From a virus: 33,212 nucleotides of DNA. The notes under the pieces are model-generated. The model was given only the letters and a program-made list of their open reading frames with translations, ran no database searches and was not told where the DNA came from. The translations under genes were made by a program, and so were the position numbers. The stretch is from positions 1-33,212 of IMG/VR virus record IMGVR_UViG_3300017748_000047. One strand, 5' to 3'. Below are positions 8,538 to 15,676 of this stretch, in pieces. Position 1 is the stretch's first letter. Each line of letters begins with the position of its first letter.

Positions 8538-8729
8538 TTATTTTGCCTTCTTTTTGGCCTTTGCCTTTGCTTTTGGTTTAGCTGCTTTACGCTCGGGCTC
8601 TAAGTCATGCCGTTTTAAAACACGGAGAGATGCTTTAACGGACCCTTTAAACGCAACCCAACGGGCTTCTATAATTAATTTATATTTACTAACTAACGCT
8701 TTTAATTCTTCCCAAAAATTCTTGATCAT
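8538..8729 (-). CDS. Small amphipathic protein with a Lys/Ala/Pro tail
   Basis: 63 residues. The N-terminal half is an amphipathic helix rich in aromatic residues (FWEEL, KYKLIIEARW). The last 16 residues are almost only Lys, Ala and Pro, like the C-terminal tails of histone H1-type proteins. It has no signal peptide and no full membrane span. It sits between a TM-coiled-coil protein (gap of 3 bases) and the nozzle-like gene (no gap). Roles that fit the sequence are binding DNA or acidic membranes. Function unknown; the gene call is supported by tight operon packing. Confidence 0.65.
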   Translation of the reverse strand: MIKNFWEELKALVSKYKLIIEARWVAFKGSVKASLRVLKRHDLEPERKAAKPKAKAKAKKKAK

Positions 8730-8732
8730 AAT

Positions 8733-9230
8733 TTATCCTAATGGTGATGATGCAGCGTCCAACCCTTTCCATAGGTCGTCCACTTCTTTTTTAAATGTTT
8801 GAACATCCTTCTCAAACTGTTTAATCATATCCGCCATTGCTTTGTACTCATTACGTACTTCAATCCAATCTTTTTCCATGCTATTAACTTTTGCTGTAGA
8901 AGTTGAGGCATCTGTCAAAACTTCACTTTGACGTTCTTTTATACTAAGTAATAGTGTGTCGAGTTCCGCCAGCTTGCCTTGCAGATGCCCCAGATCATTA
9001 TCCTCTATTTTAGTGCGAATGGAAGCTAATTCTAGCTCCATAGGCTCTATGTCAGGTATAGATTCTATAGTATCGATCAACGTTTGTTCAATATTATCTA
9101 TGCGAGATACGAACTCGCTAGCTGCCCATATGCCGCCGCCTATGGTTGTAGCAAAACTAAACAGTATAGCTATGTAAACTCCTTTAAATTTAGTGCCGCC
9201 TACGTCTAATTCTATATCTTCAAGTGCCAT
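8733..9230 (-). CDS. Membrane-anchored coiled-coil protein
   Basis: 165 residues. After a short polar lead (MALEDIELDVGG) comes one transmembrane segment at about residues 17-38 (YIAILFSFATTIGGGIWAA), then a long charged coiled coil to the C-terminus, with Glu/Lys/Leu spacing over about residues 45-155. I recall similar short proteins, with a Gly-rich segment just before one TM span, from marine cyanophages, without an assigned role. The topology (one N-terminal TM, long periplasmic or cytoplasmic coil) is that of an inner-membrane spanin or a tail or core scaffold, but no partner lipoprotein is visible. Start overlaps the previous stop as TAATG. Confidence 0.75.
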   Translation of the reverse strand: MALEDIELDVGGTKFKGVYIAILFSFATTIGGGIWAASEFVSRIDNIEQTLIDTIESIPDIEPMELELASIRTKIEDNDLGHLQGKLAELDTLLLSIKERQSEVLTDASTSTAKVNSMEKDWIEVRNEYKAMADMIKQFEKDVQTFKKEVDDLWKGLDAASSPLG

Positions 9231-10306
9231 TACAGACCGCCTAAGTTCCCGTTTTGGTTGTTGTAATTTGTAGTCGGATTTTCGTTAGTTACATCGATTA
9301 CATCTTGTACTAATTGTACAGGATCGTACAGTTTTGCGTTAATATTATATCCAGACCCCATAGAAGCTACGGTTTCTCCTGATCCATAAGAGTACGCTGA
9401 GTACATTTCATTGATGCTAACTGGCGGTGTATCATTATAAAAGCCGTCATACACCTCTGTAGTAGCCTGTGTCCACCCTATGTTGTCTGCGTTGTTAAAG
9501 AATACGCCTTGCAGAACAGTGTCAGTAGCGTTATCCCAAGTGATTGTCATTTGATCTGACCAAGCATCATAGGCAACTGTAGAGTTAGTCATGTTACTTA
9601 AAGTAGCAATGCCATCGTAGTTAATCATAGCAAGGGTTGAGCTATCTTGGCTTGCCCATAGACTCGCACTAGCCGCTTGTGCTTTATCCTCAATAACATC
9701 AAGTGATTGATTAAATGTTTGGACTGTTGATTGGTCAATCTGCACATCGTTTGCACGAATATAATTCTGAAGCTGAATACGCTCATCGTCAGTCTGAGCA
9801 TTAATAGCCTCTGTGTATATTGCTTCTGCCTTTGAAATCTCTGTTGCCGCGCCTGAAAACATTTCAATAGCCGCTTCCATCTGATCCATATTCTCTTCAT
9901 AGCTATCCACCAGTAAGTGTTGAGCTGAATAATAATTGGCATTAGCCGTGTCTAGGATAGATTGATTATAGTAGGCGACCTCCAGAAGATCTATTTTGTG
10001 TGAGTCTGTACGCCCCGCCACTGGTACAATTGTGCCTGCGACGCCTGTAGGGTCAGTTGGCACGCCCATCGCCATCTCTACCACGCTAGCCTGGGCATCG
10101 CTGACCTGTGTATTAATGTAATTAGCAGTGTTAACCAGCTCTTGTATCTCTACAAAATCACCTGCGGGACGTAAAGGATTTATATTAGGGTCAATAAGAC
10201 TGCCAAAAGAAACAGCTTGAGGATAGTAGACACCTGCATCACCGCTTACTTGTGCGGAAACGCTCGCTAATAGACTTATCACTACCGCTTTCTTTATGTT
10301 CACCAT
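9230..10306 (-). CDS. Exported protein with N-terminal signal peptide, unknown function
   Basis: 358 residues from the ATG at 10306, preferred over the in-frame ATG at 10318 because GGGGAG (10311-10316) lies just upstream of it and because the reading then begins like a signal peptide: two lysines (Lys5, Lys6), a hydrophobic run VVISLLASVSA, and cleavage after Ala18 or Gly22. The mature part has YYPQAVSFGS, a proline-rich patch, a long helical region (about residues 65-210), and a Thr/Asn/Tyr-rich C-terminal half with Trp and Gly-Ser segments. No enzyme motif is seen. The DNA encoding residues 1-22 is shared, in another frame, with the 3' end of the preceding gene. Its end meets the TM-coiled-coil gene as TAATG. 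Likely periplasmic or outer-surface, or a virion part exported with help of the host Sec machinery. Confidence 0.8.
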   Translation of the reverse strand: MVNIKKAVVISLLASVSAQVSGDAGVYYPQAVSFGSLIDPNINPLRPAGDFVEIQELVNTANYINTQVSDAQASVVEMAMGVPTDPTGVAGTIVPVAGRTDSHKIDLLEVAYYNQSILDTANANYYSAQHLLVDSYEENMDQMEAAIEMFSGAATEISKAEAIYTEAINAQTDDERIQLQNYIRANDVQIDQSTVQTFNQSLDVIEDKAQAASASLWASQDSSTLAMINYDGIATLSNMTNSTVAYDAWSDQMTITWDNATDTVLQGVFFNNADNIGWTQATTEVYDGFYNDTPPVSINEMYSAYSYGSGETVASMGSGYNINAKLYDPVQLVQDVIDVTNENPTTNYNNQNGNLGGL

Positions 10307-10943
10307 TTGTCTCCCCATTGATGCCTAACGCAACATCAAAATATTCTTTGTTTGCTTCGTAATCCCTTACAAAAAGTGTGGGTTTACGCTTCATCATTAG
10401 GTAAGCATTCTTACCTGCTACTACTTTACCAGCCACAATAAGGGGGCATGGCGTCCCTGACTCAAACATACTCATCCAGTTCTTATCACTTTGGCACATC
10501 CTGGTTATAGCCGCTATCTTCATATTAAGCGTAAATAGCATTTGTGCATCTTTACGTCTGTTGCACTCCTCGTCTTCTACATATTTACCAGAGCTTATGC
10601 CTATCTGTAAGGTAGATACACCGCCGCTAGTAGACTTCAAACAACTATCGTTACCACCTGACATCAGGCTTGGCGCTACTGCACTGGCTACAGGTATCTC
10701 GCTAGCACTGCCCGCACCGTTGTATTGATTAGTATTAGTAGTAGTCTCATTGTTGCTATCTACTGTAGCGCCCTGCTGGTTGGTGTTTAAATCACCCGAC
10801 TGCGTAGAGCTATTACCACTGTCTGTTTGGCTATGAGATAAACTGGGCCAAAGTAAAAGCAGCCCCAACAGTGATACTAATAATAATCCCGTACAGCCCC
10901 CAGATAGATTTTTGCAAGAAGTCGAACTTTTCTTTTCCATCAT
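10239..10943 (-). CDS. Exported Cys-containing protein with signal peptide, unknown function
   Basis: 234 residues from the ATG at 10943; the Shine-Dalgarno AAGGAA lies at 10951-10956 (7-base spacing), and the second codon is also ATG. N-terminus: Lys pair, hydrophobic run GLLLVSLLGLLLLWP (about residues 19-33), and a probable signal peptidase site after SLSHS (residue 38). No lipobox is seen. Residues 39-80 are a Ser/Thr/Asn/Gln linker. The compact domain from about 85 to 205 carries four cysteines (NDSCLK, EECNRR, TRMCQS, TPCPLI), plausibly two disulphides, which fits a periplasmic location. From memory, proteins with EECNRRKDA and SGTPCPL occur in marine phages as hypothetical proteins. 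The signal peptide is encoded over the TM segment of the preceding gene in another frame, and the gene's 3' end in turn encodes the next gene's signal peptide. Confidence 0.8.
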   Translation of the reverse strand: MMEKKSSTSCKNLSGGCTGLLLVSLLGLLLLWPSLSHSQTDSGNSSTQSGDLNTNQQGATVDSNNETTTNTNQYNGAGSASEIPVASAVAPSLMSGGNDSCLKSTSGGVSTLQIGISSGKYVEDEECNRRKDAQMLFTLNMKIAAITRMCQSDKNWMSMFESGTPCPLIVAGKVVAGKNAYLMMKRKPTLFVRDYEANKEYFDVALGINGETNGEHKESGSDKSISERFRTSKR

Positions 10944-11028
10944 CTAAACGTTCCTTGATGTTGTCTAATCTAATAGCGCACTCAGCTTCGTGCTTCTCTA
11001 GCTTAGCTAGTAATTCTTTAATAGTCAT
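10831..11028 (-). CDS. Small coiled-coil membrane protein, XhlA/holin-accessory-like
   Basis: 65 residues. Start overlaps the preceding stop as ATGA. Residues 1-40 form a charged helix (KELLAKLEKHEAECAIRL), and residues 42-63 a single C-terminal transmembrane segment (WGLYGIIISITVGAAFTLAQF). The order 'Leu/Glu coiled coil, then one C-terminal TM', the length and the Trp at the membrane edge resemble haemolysin XhlA-type proteins, which assist holins in some Gram-positive phages; the resemblance is of architecture, not proven homology. Residues 29-65 share DNA with residues 1-37 of the next gene in another frame, so the two hydrophobic segments are encoded by the same bases. It could be a second holin, a holin regulator or an antiholin. 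Confidence 0.7.
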   Translation of the reverse strand: MTIKELLAKLEKHEAECAIRLDNIKERLDDGKEKFDFLQKSIWGLYGIIISITVGAAFTLAQFIS

Positions 11029-11510
11029 TTATCTAAAACCGCCTTTCTATAATTACACTCTTGGCCTGTTACATTGTACTGCTCAAGTGTTGGTGTTGTT
11101 AAAGAGTATCTAGTGTGCATTTCAGTTTGATAATTTTCCATTGGCGAGCCAACTAAACCAGATGAGACTTGCTCATCTAAATCTTGCGTTCTAAAAAACT
11201 CAATACCCGCCTGTGTGTAAGCATCGCTATAAACGTAAGCCTTGCTACCATTAACATCTTTGCCATATATAGCAAAATCCCAAGTCAATGTTTTATCTTT
11301 TACTCTACCTATAGACATAGCCACTAAATAGCCGTCATCTAAAACAGACATAATGTAATTGGCATTAGCTATAGACCGCCTAGCAAAGCTGTTATTTGTT
11401 GAATCTGTGCTATTAGTAAAAGCCTGTAACATATACGGCTGTGAATCCGCTATTAACCTTGCAATTTCTTCTTCTGTATTATCTCTATTGAGATGATAAG
11501 TAAACGCCAT
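11025..11510 (-). CDS. Tail-region protein, unknown function
   Basis: 161 residues from the ATG at 11510, which overlaps the preceding stop as TGATG; a TTG at 11513 is not needed. I do not recognise the family. The N-terminal part, HLNRDNTEEEIARLI, is helical; the middle carries NYIMSVLDDGYLVAMSIGRVKDKTL as beta strands, followed by FAIYGKD and a Tyr-rich stretch. The length, the aromatic/Gly beta strands and the position between the fibre gene pair and the membrane cassette suggest a tail fibre-associated or chaperone protein. One Cys near the C-terminus. No signal peptide or TM. Confidence 0.7.
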   Translation of the reverse strand: MAFTYHLNRDNTEEEIARLIADSQPYMLQAFTNSTDSTNNSFARRSIANANYIMSVLDDGYLVAMSIGRVKDKTLTWDFAIYGKDVNGSKAYVYSDAYTQAGIEFFRTQDLDEQVSSGLVGSPMENYQTEMHTRYSLTTPTLEQYNVTGQECNYRKAVLDK

Positions 11511-12076
11511 CAATAGCCCCTTAACTCAACAGTTACTAAATCATCTTCAGCCCAGTTAAGAGAATCCGTTGACATACTTCTTAACGCATCAAATGCAATG
11601 CTACTGTCCGCCCCACTTGTATTTGTTGTTCCACTGTTTGACCTAGTTACTGGGCCATTTGCGCTGTTAATATTAAAAGCATCAGATTGAACAGTATCTA
11701 TGGCGCTTTGCGTGTGATTAATTAGTTTCATTGAATTAAAATAATTTGTTTTAAGTTCAGCCTCATTAGTATAAGCAGTGGCAACATGACCAACAAAAAA
11801 GAAGTTAACTGCAAGATTATGAGTTACACCGCTTGGAAATCCAGCAAGCCTATGGTCAAAAATAGCTGAACCATGTGTCAAGTATTGCTGAGTAACATTA
11901 ACTAAAGAACCGTTAGCTGTTTTAAATGCACTTGATATGGTATCTATATCATCATCAGTCCCATACAAACTTCGTAAATCAAATCCAACAGATTGCGAAT
12001 ACGAGAAAGCACCGTAGTCACAAGTGAAGCTAACCCTGCTAATTAAGCCTGAATCTGCAACAGCACCAGAACTCAT
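11510..12076 (-). CDS. Tail fibre-associated structural protein (putative)
   Basis: 188 residues; ATGA overlap with the fibre gene stop. The composition is that of a beta-rich virion protein: many Ser, Thr, Asn and aromatic residues (FTCDYGAFSYSQSVGFDL), few charges, a hydrophobic strand VNFFFVGHVATAY, and a Gly/Ser/Thr-rich C-terminal third. No catalytic motif, signal peptide or TM segment. The following gene overlaps by one base, so this and the 161-residue gene look like a translationally coupled pair downstream of the main fibre. A receptor-binding tip, hub or fibre assembly factor would fit; this is inference from position. Confidence 0.7.
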   Translation of the reverse strand: MSSGAVADSGLISRVSFTCDYGAFSYSQSVGFDLRSLYGTDDDIDTISSAFKTANGSLVNVTQQYLTHGSAIFDHRLAGFPSGVTHNLAVNFFFVGHVATAYTNEAELKTNYFNSMKLINHTQSAIDTVQSDAFNINSANGPVTRSNSGTTNTSGADSSIAFDALRSMSTDSLNWAEDDLVTVELRGY

Positions 12077-14652
12077 ATCACACCAGAACCAAATATAATG
12101 ATTTGATTGTCAGCAGTAACCGTTAGCTCGGCAACACCGCCCTCTGATAAGGTAACTGTATTGGCTAAACTTGCAACCGTAGAGCCGTTTAGCTTTTTGA
12201 ATTGACTTGCGCTTACTCTGTCAAAGGTTAGCGTATCTGTTCCTGCATTTACAACAACCCAAGTATCACCTAAATTACTTGATGCTGTGACATTAGGAAA
12301 TTTCAAAGTAACAGCGCCACCAGTATGCACATACTTCTTGCTAATGTTAGAAGTCATATCATTGATTGCGGCTGAACCTACTACAGTGGTTGGTGCAACA
12401 AATCCGATGTCAGAAGTAAGAGCTAGTGTTCCTGCTGATGTAGGGAGGGTGACGGTAACGTCTGCTGTTGAAGCTGGCCCTTGTAATGTAACAGAATTTG
12501 TGCCGTTATCAGTCCCCTCTTTAAATAAAATCTTACCACCAACACTAGCGCTGGTCGCCGCCATTGTAAGACCCGTTAATGAACCAACGCTTGTAATGGC
12601 TGTTTGCGCGGCCTGTGTGACAGTTAAAGCAGTGCCTGATACATTACCTGTTACATTACCTGTTACATCACCTGTTAATGTTCCGTGAATGGGTTTGCCA
12701 AACTCTATTTTTTCTCCACCGCTATTAGCAGTGTTGAACGTCATATATGCAGTGTTAGCTTCTTCAATAACTAATGCTGTAGCAGAGTTGTCAATTACTT
12801 TGATTGAGCTTGCCGCGCCAAATGTTAAAGCCCCGTCACCGCCAGCGGATAGAGTAAGGTCGCCTGAGATGTCAGCTGCGCCTGTGACTTCTACTGGTTT
12901 TTGTAGCTTAATTAAATCAGGCTCTACTACTACTTGCTTGAAAGATGCCGCACCAGCTTTAGGTACGCTTATTTCAAACTGACCTTCGTAGCTTGCGTTA
13001 GTTGCATCTTTAATAACACCACGAGTTGCCGCCCAAGTAACTTCAGTGCCGTTATCAGTTTTGCCGTTGTATTGAAAATTACCTACTACATCGTTATCGG
13101 CATTGTCTGCGTTATTTGCTTTTGTTCTTTTAAGAACTATATCAGGTGCGCCCGAAGTGTTTGAGCTTGTGCTTTCTATAATTAAATTATTAGTTAGCTC
13201 ACCTGATGTTAAAGTGGCAACACCGTTTACAGTCAATCCGCTAGAAATTACAGTGCCCGCAACTGTAACTTGGTTTTGGGCAAGCGTAATCAGGTCTTCA
13301 TCATTGAATGTGCCGATTGTTCCGCTGTTTGATTTGGAAGCTGTAGGCGATCCAGCAGTGCCCATGCCCTCAACAATAATACCGCCAGCACTAGGTTGTA
13401 ATCTAATGTTTTGAGTGCTGTCATTAGTTCTACCAAAATGTAAATTAGTAAGTGTTCCATTTGTTGCCGCACCGTCTATGCTTAAACCTATAAATGACTC
13501 GTGGCCAAAAAAACCATCGCTAGCAGCGCCATCATTAGAAAGAGATCCATCATCTGCGCCAGTTAGCTTACCCCTAAGCTGTAGCTTGCCAGAACTTATG
13601 GTCAAGTTACCTAATCCAAGCTGTGATATATTAGCGTCTAAATATTCTTCGCCTGCGGTAGTACCGTGAGTAGCATTATCAGCATTATGATTATAGTTAG
13701 CTTGTATAACAAATGCGGGGTTTTGATAACCTAATCCTTCAGATTGAACGTGTTCATGTTGCTCTGAGTCAAAGATAATCCTTGAGTTATTTTGGCTTGA
13801 GCCACCTTTACTGTCTGTGCTGTTATCTGCATCATAATCACCATCGACCTTCATTCGCAAGTCGCCCTGCTTCATAATGATGCCTTTAGCGCCAAGCCCT
13901 CCTGCTACACTTGTAACTAAGGGTGGATCAATCGTGACTGTGCCAGTGATGGCTGCATTGCCGTCAATATCAAGCGTATCGCCTTTGACCTCGCCTGTTA
14001 CATCTATGCCTGTATCTGTAGTTTCTAGCTTGGTGTTTGCGCCTTCATGCTGAAGCTTAACGGCTGTGCCATTAGTTTGTGCTTGAATAACCATGTCGCC
14101 AGTTGCACTGGTAATAACTGACTGTGCGTCATTAAAATGTTGTATTCTTAAATCATAATCATCACTTGCAGGTTTTTTTATGTCTATAAAAGAACCGTCA
14201 GTACCGCCTAGCTCTATGCTTGCGTGTTTACTTCCACCAGTTGCATCGGTGTCTATAAATAGTCTAGCGCTACCTGTCGAACTATGAATAATACCTTCAG
14301 AAGCGCCTGTACCTGCGTCTACAGTAAGAGTATTTGTAGTAATCCCAGCTTGTAGTAAGCTAGGGTCTTGCAACCCTTCAGCAGTCATGCGTACTTCAAA
14401 CTTGTCACCAGCAGAGAAGGTAGCTGACGTAGAAATACTACGGTCTATCGTATAAGTTTTAGTGCTTAAGGCGGTTACTTTTACTACCTCTTTTGTATTA
14501 GCATCGGCTTCTCGTTCTAAGGTAGCAAAGAAAAAATCTGTGTTGGCTACACTAGGAAAACCTGTGACGCTTTCTACAGTTACAGAAGTTGCGTCAGCTG
14601 CTATGTCAGCCGATAGAGTAGTGCTCGAGTTATTAGTAAATTTTACAGGCAT
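12073..14652 (-). CDS. Main tail fibre / receptor-binding structural protein
   Basis: 859 residues, no gap after the 77-residue gene. The N-terminal module (about residues 1-95, with TSVTVESVTGFP and DKFEVRMTAEGLQDPS) resembles attachment modules at the start of many phage fibres. The shaft is made of repeated short beta elements (SGKLQLRGKL, GDLTLSAGGDGALTFG, and VTGNVTGNVSGT encoded by a 12-bp tandem repeat), with many Asp-Gly-Thr turns. The C-terminal module (about residues 770-859) has a TDTLTFDR strand and ends in QIIIFGSGVI; there is no S74 self-cleaving peptidase, so folding does not appear to need an intramolecular chaperone domain. The protein should form trimeric fibres on the short tail that bind the host surface. 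Tail fibre type is well supported; the receptor is unknown. Confidence 0.85.
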   Translation of the reverse strand: MPVKFTNNSSTTLSADIAADATSVTVESVTGFPSVANTDFFFATLEREADANTKEVVKVTALSTKTYTIDRSISTSATFSAGDKFEVRMTAEGLQDPSLLQAGITTNTLTVDAGTGASEGIIHSSTGSARLFIDTDATGGSKHASIELGGTDGSFIDIKKPASDDYDLRIQHFNDAQSVITSATGDMVIQAQTNGTAVKLQHEGANTKLETTDTGIDVTGEVKGDTLDIDGNAAITGTVTIDPPLVTSVAGGLGAKGIIMKQGDLRMKVDGDYDADNSTDSKGGSSQNNSRIIFDSEQHEHVQSEGLGYQNPAFVIQANYNHNADNATHGTTAGEEYLDANISQLGLGNLTISSGKLQLRGKLTGADDGSLSNDGAASDGFFGHESFIGLSIDGAATNGTLTNLHFGRTNDSTQNIRLQPSAGGIIVEGMGTAGSPTASKSNSGTIGTFNDEDLITLAQNQVTVAGTVISSGLTVNGVATLTSGELTNNLIIESTSSNTSGAPDIVLKRTKANNADNADNDVVGNFQYNGKTDNGTEVTWAATRGVIKDATNASYEGQFEISVPKAGAASFKQVVVEPDLIKLQKPVEVTGAADISGDLTLSAGGDGALTFGAASSIKVIDNSATALVIEEANTAYMTFNTANSGGEKIEFGKPIHGTLTGDVTGNVTGNVSGTALTVTQAAQTAITSVGSLTGLTMAATSASVGGKILFKEGTDNGTNSVTLQGPASTADVTVTLPTSAGTLALTSDIGFVAPTTVVGSAAINDMTSNISKKYVHTGGAVTLKFPNVTASSNLGDTWVVVNAGTDTLTFDRVSASQFKKLNGSTVASLANTVTLSEGGVAELTVTADNQIIIFGSGVI
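12641..12676 (-). repeat. Three tandem 12-bp units in the tail fibre shaft
   Basis: Plus-strand unit acattacctgtt occurs twice without change, then once with a single base change (acatcacctgtt). On the coding strand each unit reads V-T-G-N or V-T-G-D. Repeats of this kind are common in fibre shafts and can lengthen or shorten by slippage. Confidence 0.8.
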
Positions 14653-14886
14653 CTAAGACCCCAAAGTTTTTGCGTTTAGCGTAAAAACATTAACGCCATT
14701 AGTAACGTCTGTAGGCGTTGATGAAACTATAAGTGACACTACAGCTCTTGCGTACGGATATGCTACTGTGCTTCTTGCGTACGGATACGCTGCAGTAGCC
14801 CTTGAATATGGATAGGCCACGGTAGCCCTTGCGTCTGGATGCGCTACTACTGCTCGAGCTGCCGCTATTCCAATAGTTACAGGCAT
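14653..14886 (-). CDS. Small repeat protein of Ala/Arg/Tyr-Pro-Tyr units
   Basis: 77 residues; TGATG overlap with the preceding gene, stop directly followed by the fibre ATG. Residues 15-50 are four tandem 9-residue units: AHPDARATV, AYPYSRATA, AYPYARSTV, AYPYARAVV. Alternating small and larger residues would allow beta strands with Tyr/Pro turns, so a beta-helix, solenoid or trimeric shaft element is plausible. The N-terminal 14 residues, with Ala/Ile/Val only, and a C-terminal 27-residue segment (TNGVNVFTLNAKTL) flank the repeats. I do not recognise a family. Position between a BppU-like protein and the fibre suggests a fibre-base or fibre-tip adaptor. No Cys, no TM. Confidence 0.7.
   Translation of the reverse strand: MPVTIGIAAARAVVAHPDARATVAYPYSRATAAYPYARSTVAYPYARAVVSLIVSSTPTDVTNGVNVFTLNAKTLGS
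14737..14844 (-). repeat. Four tandem 27-bp coding units
   Basis: Four units of 27 bases, one 9-residue unit each, in the 77-residue protein. The third and fourth units are most alike (both start AYPYAR), and the first is the most diverged (AHPDAR). Unit length is a multiple of three, so copy-number change would keep the frame. Confidence 0.8.
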
Positions 14887-15260
14887 CAGCCGTCAAACTC
14901 ATCTCGTACATTAAATTTAAGCAGGTCATGTATTGTCATAACCGTGCCGTCGTCGTAAGTAACTTCTATCTCACCTTCGTAAGTGCCAGCAGTAGCAAAC
15001 GTACTAGTAGCGGGAGTGAACGTTACTGTGCCGTCAGATGACGGACTGCCGCCTGTTAAGGTAGCTGACAAAGTAGTGCTGCCCGCCTTTCTTAAAAAAA
15101 GCCTGACCGTGCTGCTTGCTATACTTATAACGTCCCAAGTAGCGGGGTTCTGTGCATCTAAAGTAAACCCGGTTTCAGCTGTATTACTGTCTTTAATGGT
15201 CACAGTTATAACTGGTTTAGTATCACCTACCACATATTTAATCGTATCTGAGTATGCCAT
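14886..15260 (-). CDS. BppU-like tail protein (Ig-like N-terminal domain)
   Basis: 124 residues; TAATG overlap with the lysozyme stop. The start region, YVVGDTKPVITVTIKD, followed by TGFTLDA, STVRLFLRKAG and a GTYEGEIEVTYDDG strand, matches the Ig-like fold of the N-terminal domain of phage baseplate upper proteins (BppU_N, PF10651), which connects receptor-binding proteins to the tail. This is a resemblance seen from strand pattern and motifs, not a search result. At this length it is essentially only that domain. Next to the repeat protein and the fibre, an adaptor between fibre and tail body is the simplest reading. Confidence 0.7.
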   Translation of the reverse strand: MAYSDTIKYVVGDTKPVITVTIKDSNTAETGFTLDAQNPATWDVISIASSTVRLFLRKAGSTTLSATLTGGSPSSDGTVTFTPATSTFATAGTYEGEIEVTYDDGTVMTIHDLLKFNVRDEFDG

Positions 15261-15676
15261 TAGCTTTCTCCAGCTAACATATTGGCGACTCGTTCACTAC
15301 GTTGGCCTACTTGACGAGCGTAGTTACTATCTAGTAACTCAGCTCCGGCACGCTCAAACTCGCCCGCTTCTATGTAAGCGATTGTTTTCTTAAATTGTTG
15401 GAACTTAGATAATCCCATATTAAATACGAGGTTAATCACAGCTTCTTTGCGCTCTGCCGAAAGGTCTAAGAACCACGGGAATGCACGAGCACACTCGCCG
15501 GCGCACCGTGCTATATCGTTCTCAAGCAACACCATGGCTTCTTCTTTAGTGATTCCGACCTCCTGGATATTTCTCCCAACGCCAATAGTGAGCTTGTCCG
15601 CGCTGCAGCGGTAAGGCTTCAGCTCGAGGCCCTCGTCTATAACTAGTTGTTTTTTAAGCCTTTCTAAATCAATCAT
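15260..15676 (-). CDS. Endolysin, GH24 lysozyme
   Basis: 138 residues from the ATG at 15676, which overlaps the holin stop by 8 bases; a longer reading would need a TTG at 15697. The T4-lysozyme-type catalytic pattern is E-8-x-5-T: Glu15 in IDEGLELKPY, then Cys24, then Thr30 in KLTIGVGRN. Cys takes the place of the usual Asp (T4 Asp20), a variant known in the P22/R21-type branch of GH24. The C-terminal lobe has NLVFNMGLSKFQ and a helix with GQRSERVANML, standard for the family. It cleaves the glycan strands of peptidoglycan. There is no signal peptide or signal-anchor, so it depends on a holin for release, and its gene directly follows one. Confidence 0.95.
   Translation of the reverse strand: MIDLERLKKQLVIDEGLELKPYRCSADKLTIGVGRNIQEVGITKEEAMVLLENDIARCAGECARAFPWFLDLSAERKEAVINLVFNMGLSKFQQFKKTIAYIEAGEFERAGAELLDSNYARQVGQRSERVANMLAGES

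Noticed and set aside
9625-9942. Minus-strand frame of 105 codons inside the 358-residue exported protein gene
   Set aside because: Translation is Gln/Arg/Ile-rich without recognisable features, and it is fully inside a better supported gene.
10831-11028. Rz/Rz1-type nested spanin pair for the 65- and 234-residue genes
   Set aside because: The nested gene arrangement is similar, but the TM of the 65-residue protein is C-terminal and the 234-residue protein lacks a lipobox, so neither matches a known spanin.
12073-12400. S74 intramolecular chaperone at the end of the fibre
   Set aside because: The usual Ser-Lys catalytic pattern and long helical chaperone end are not present; the protein ends in a short beta module.
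12073-14652. Possible diversity-generating retroelement target in the tail fibre
   Set aside because: No reverse transcriptase gene or matching template repeat is visible in the window, and the fibre C-terminus does not look like a C-type lectin fold.
14699-14929. Second minus-strand frame across the 27-bp repeats (76 codons)
   Set aside because: It exists because a repeat of 27 bases stays open in more than one frame; the frame coupled by TGATG to the upstream gene and ending directly before the fibre start is preferred.
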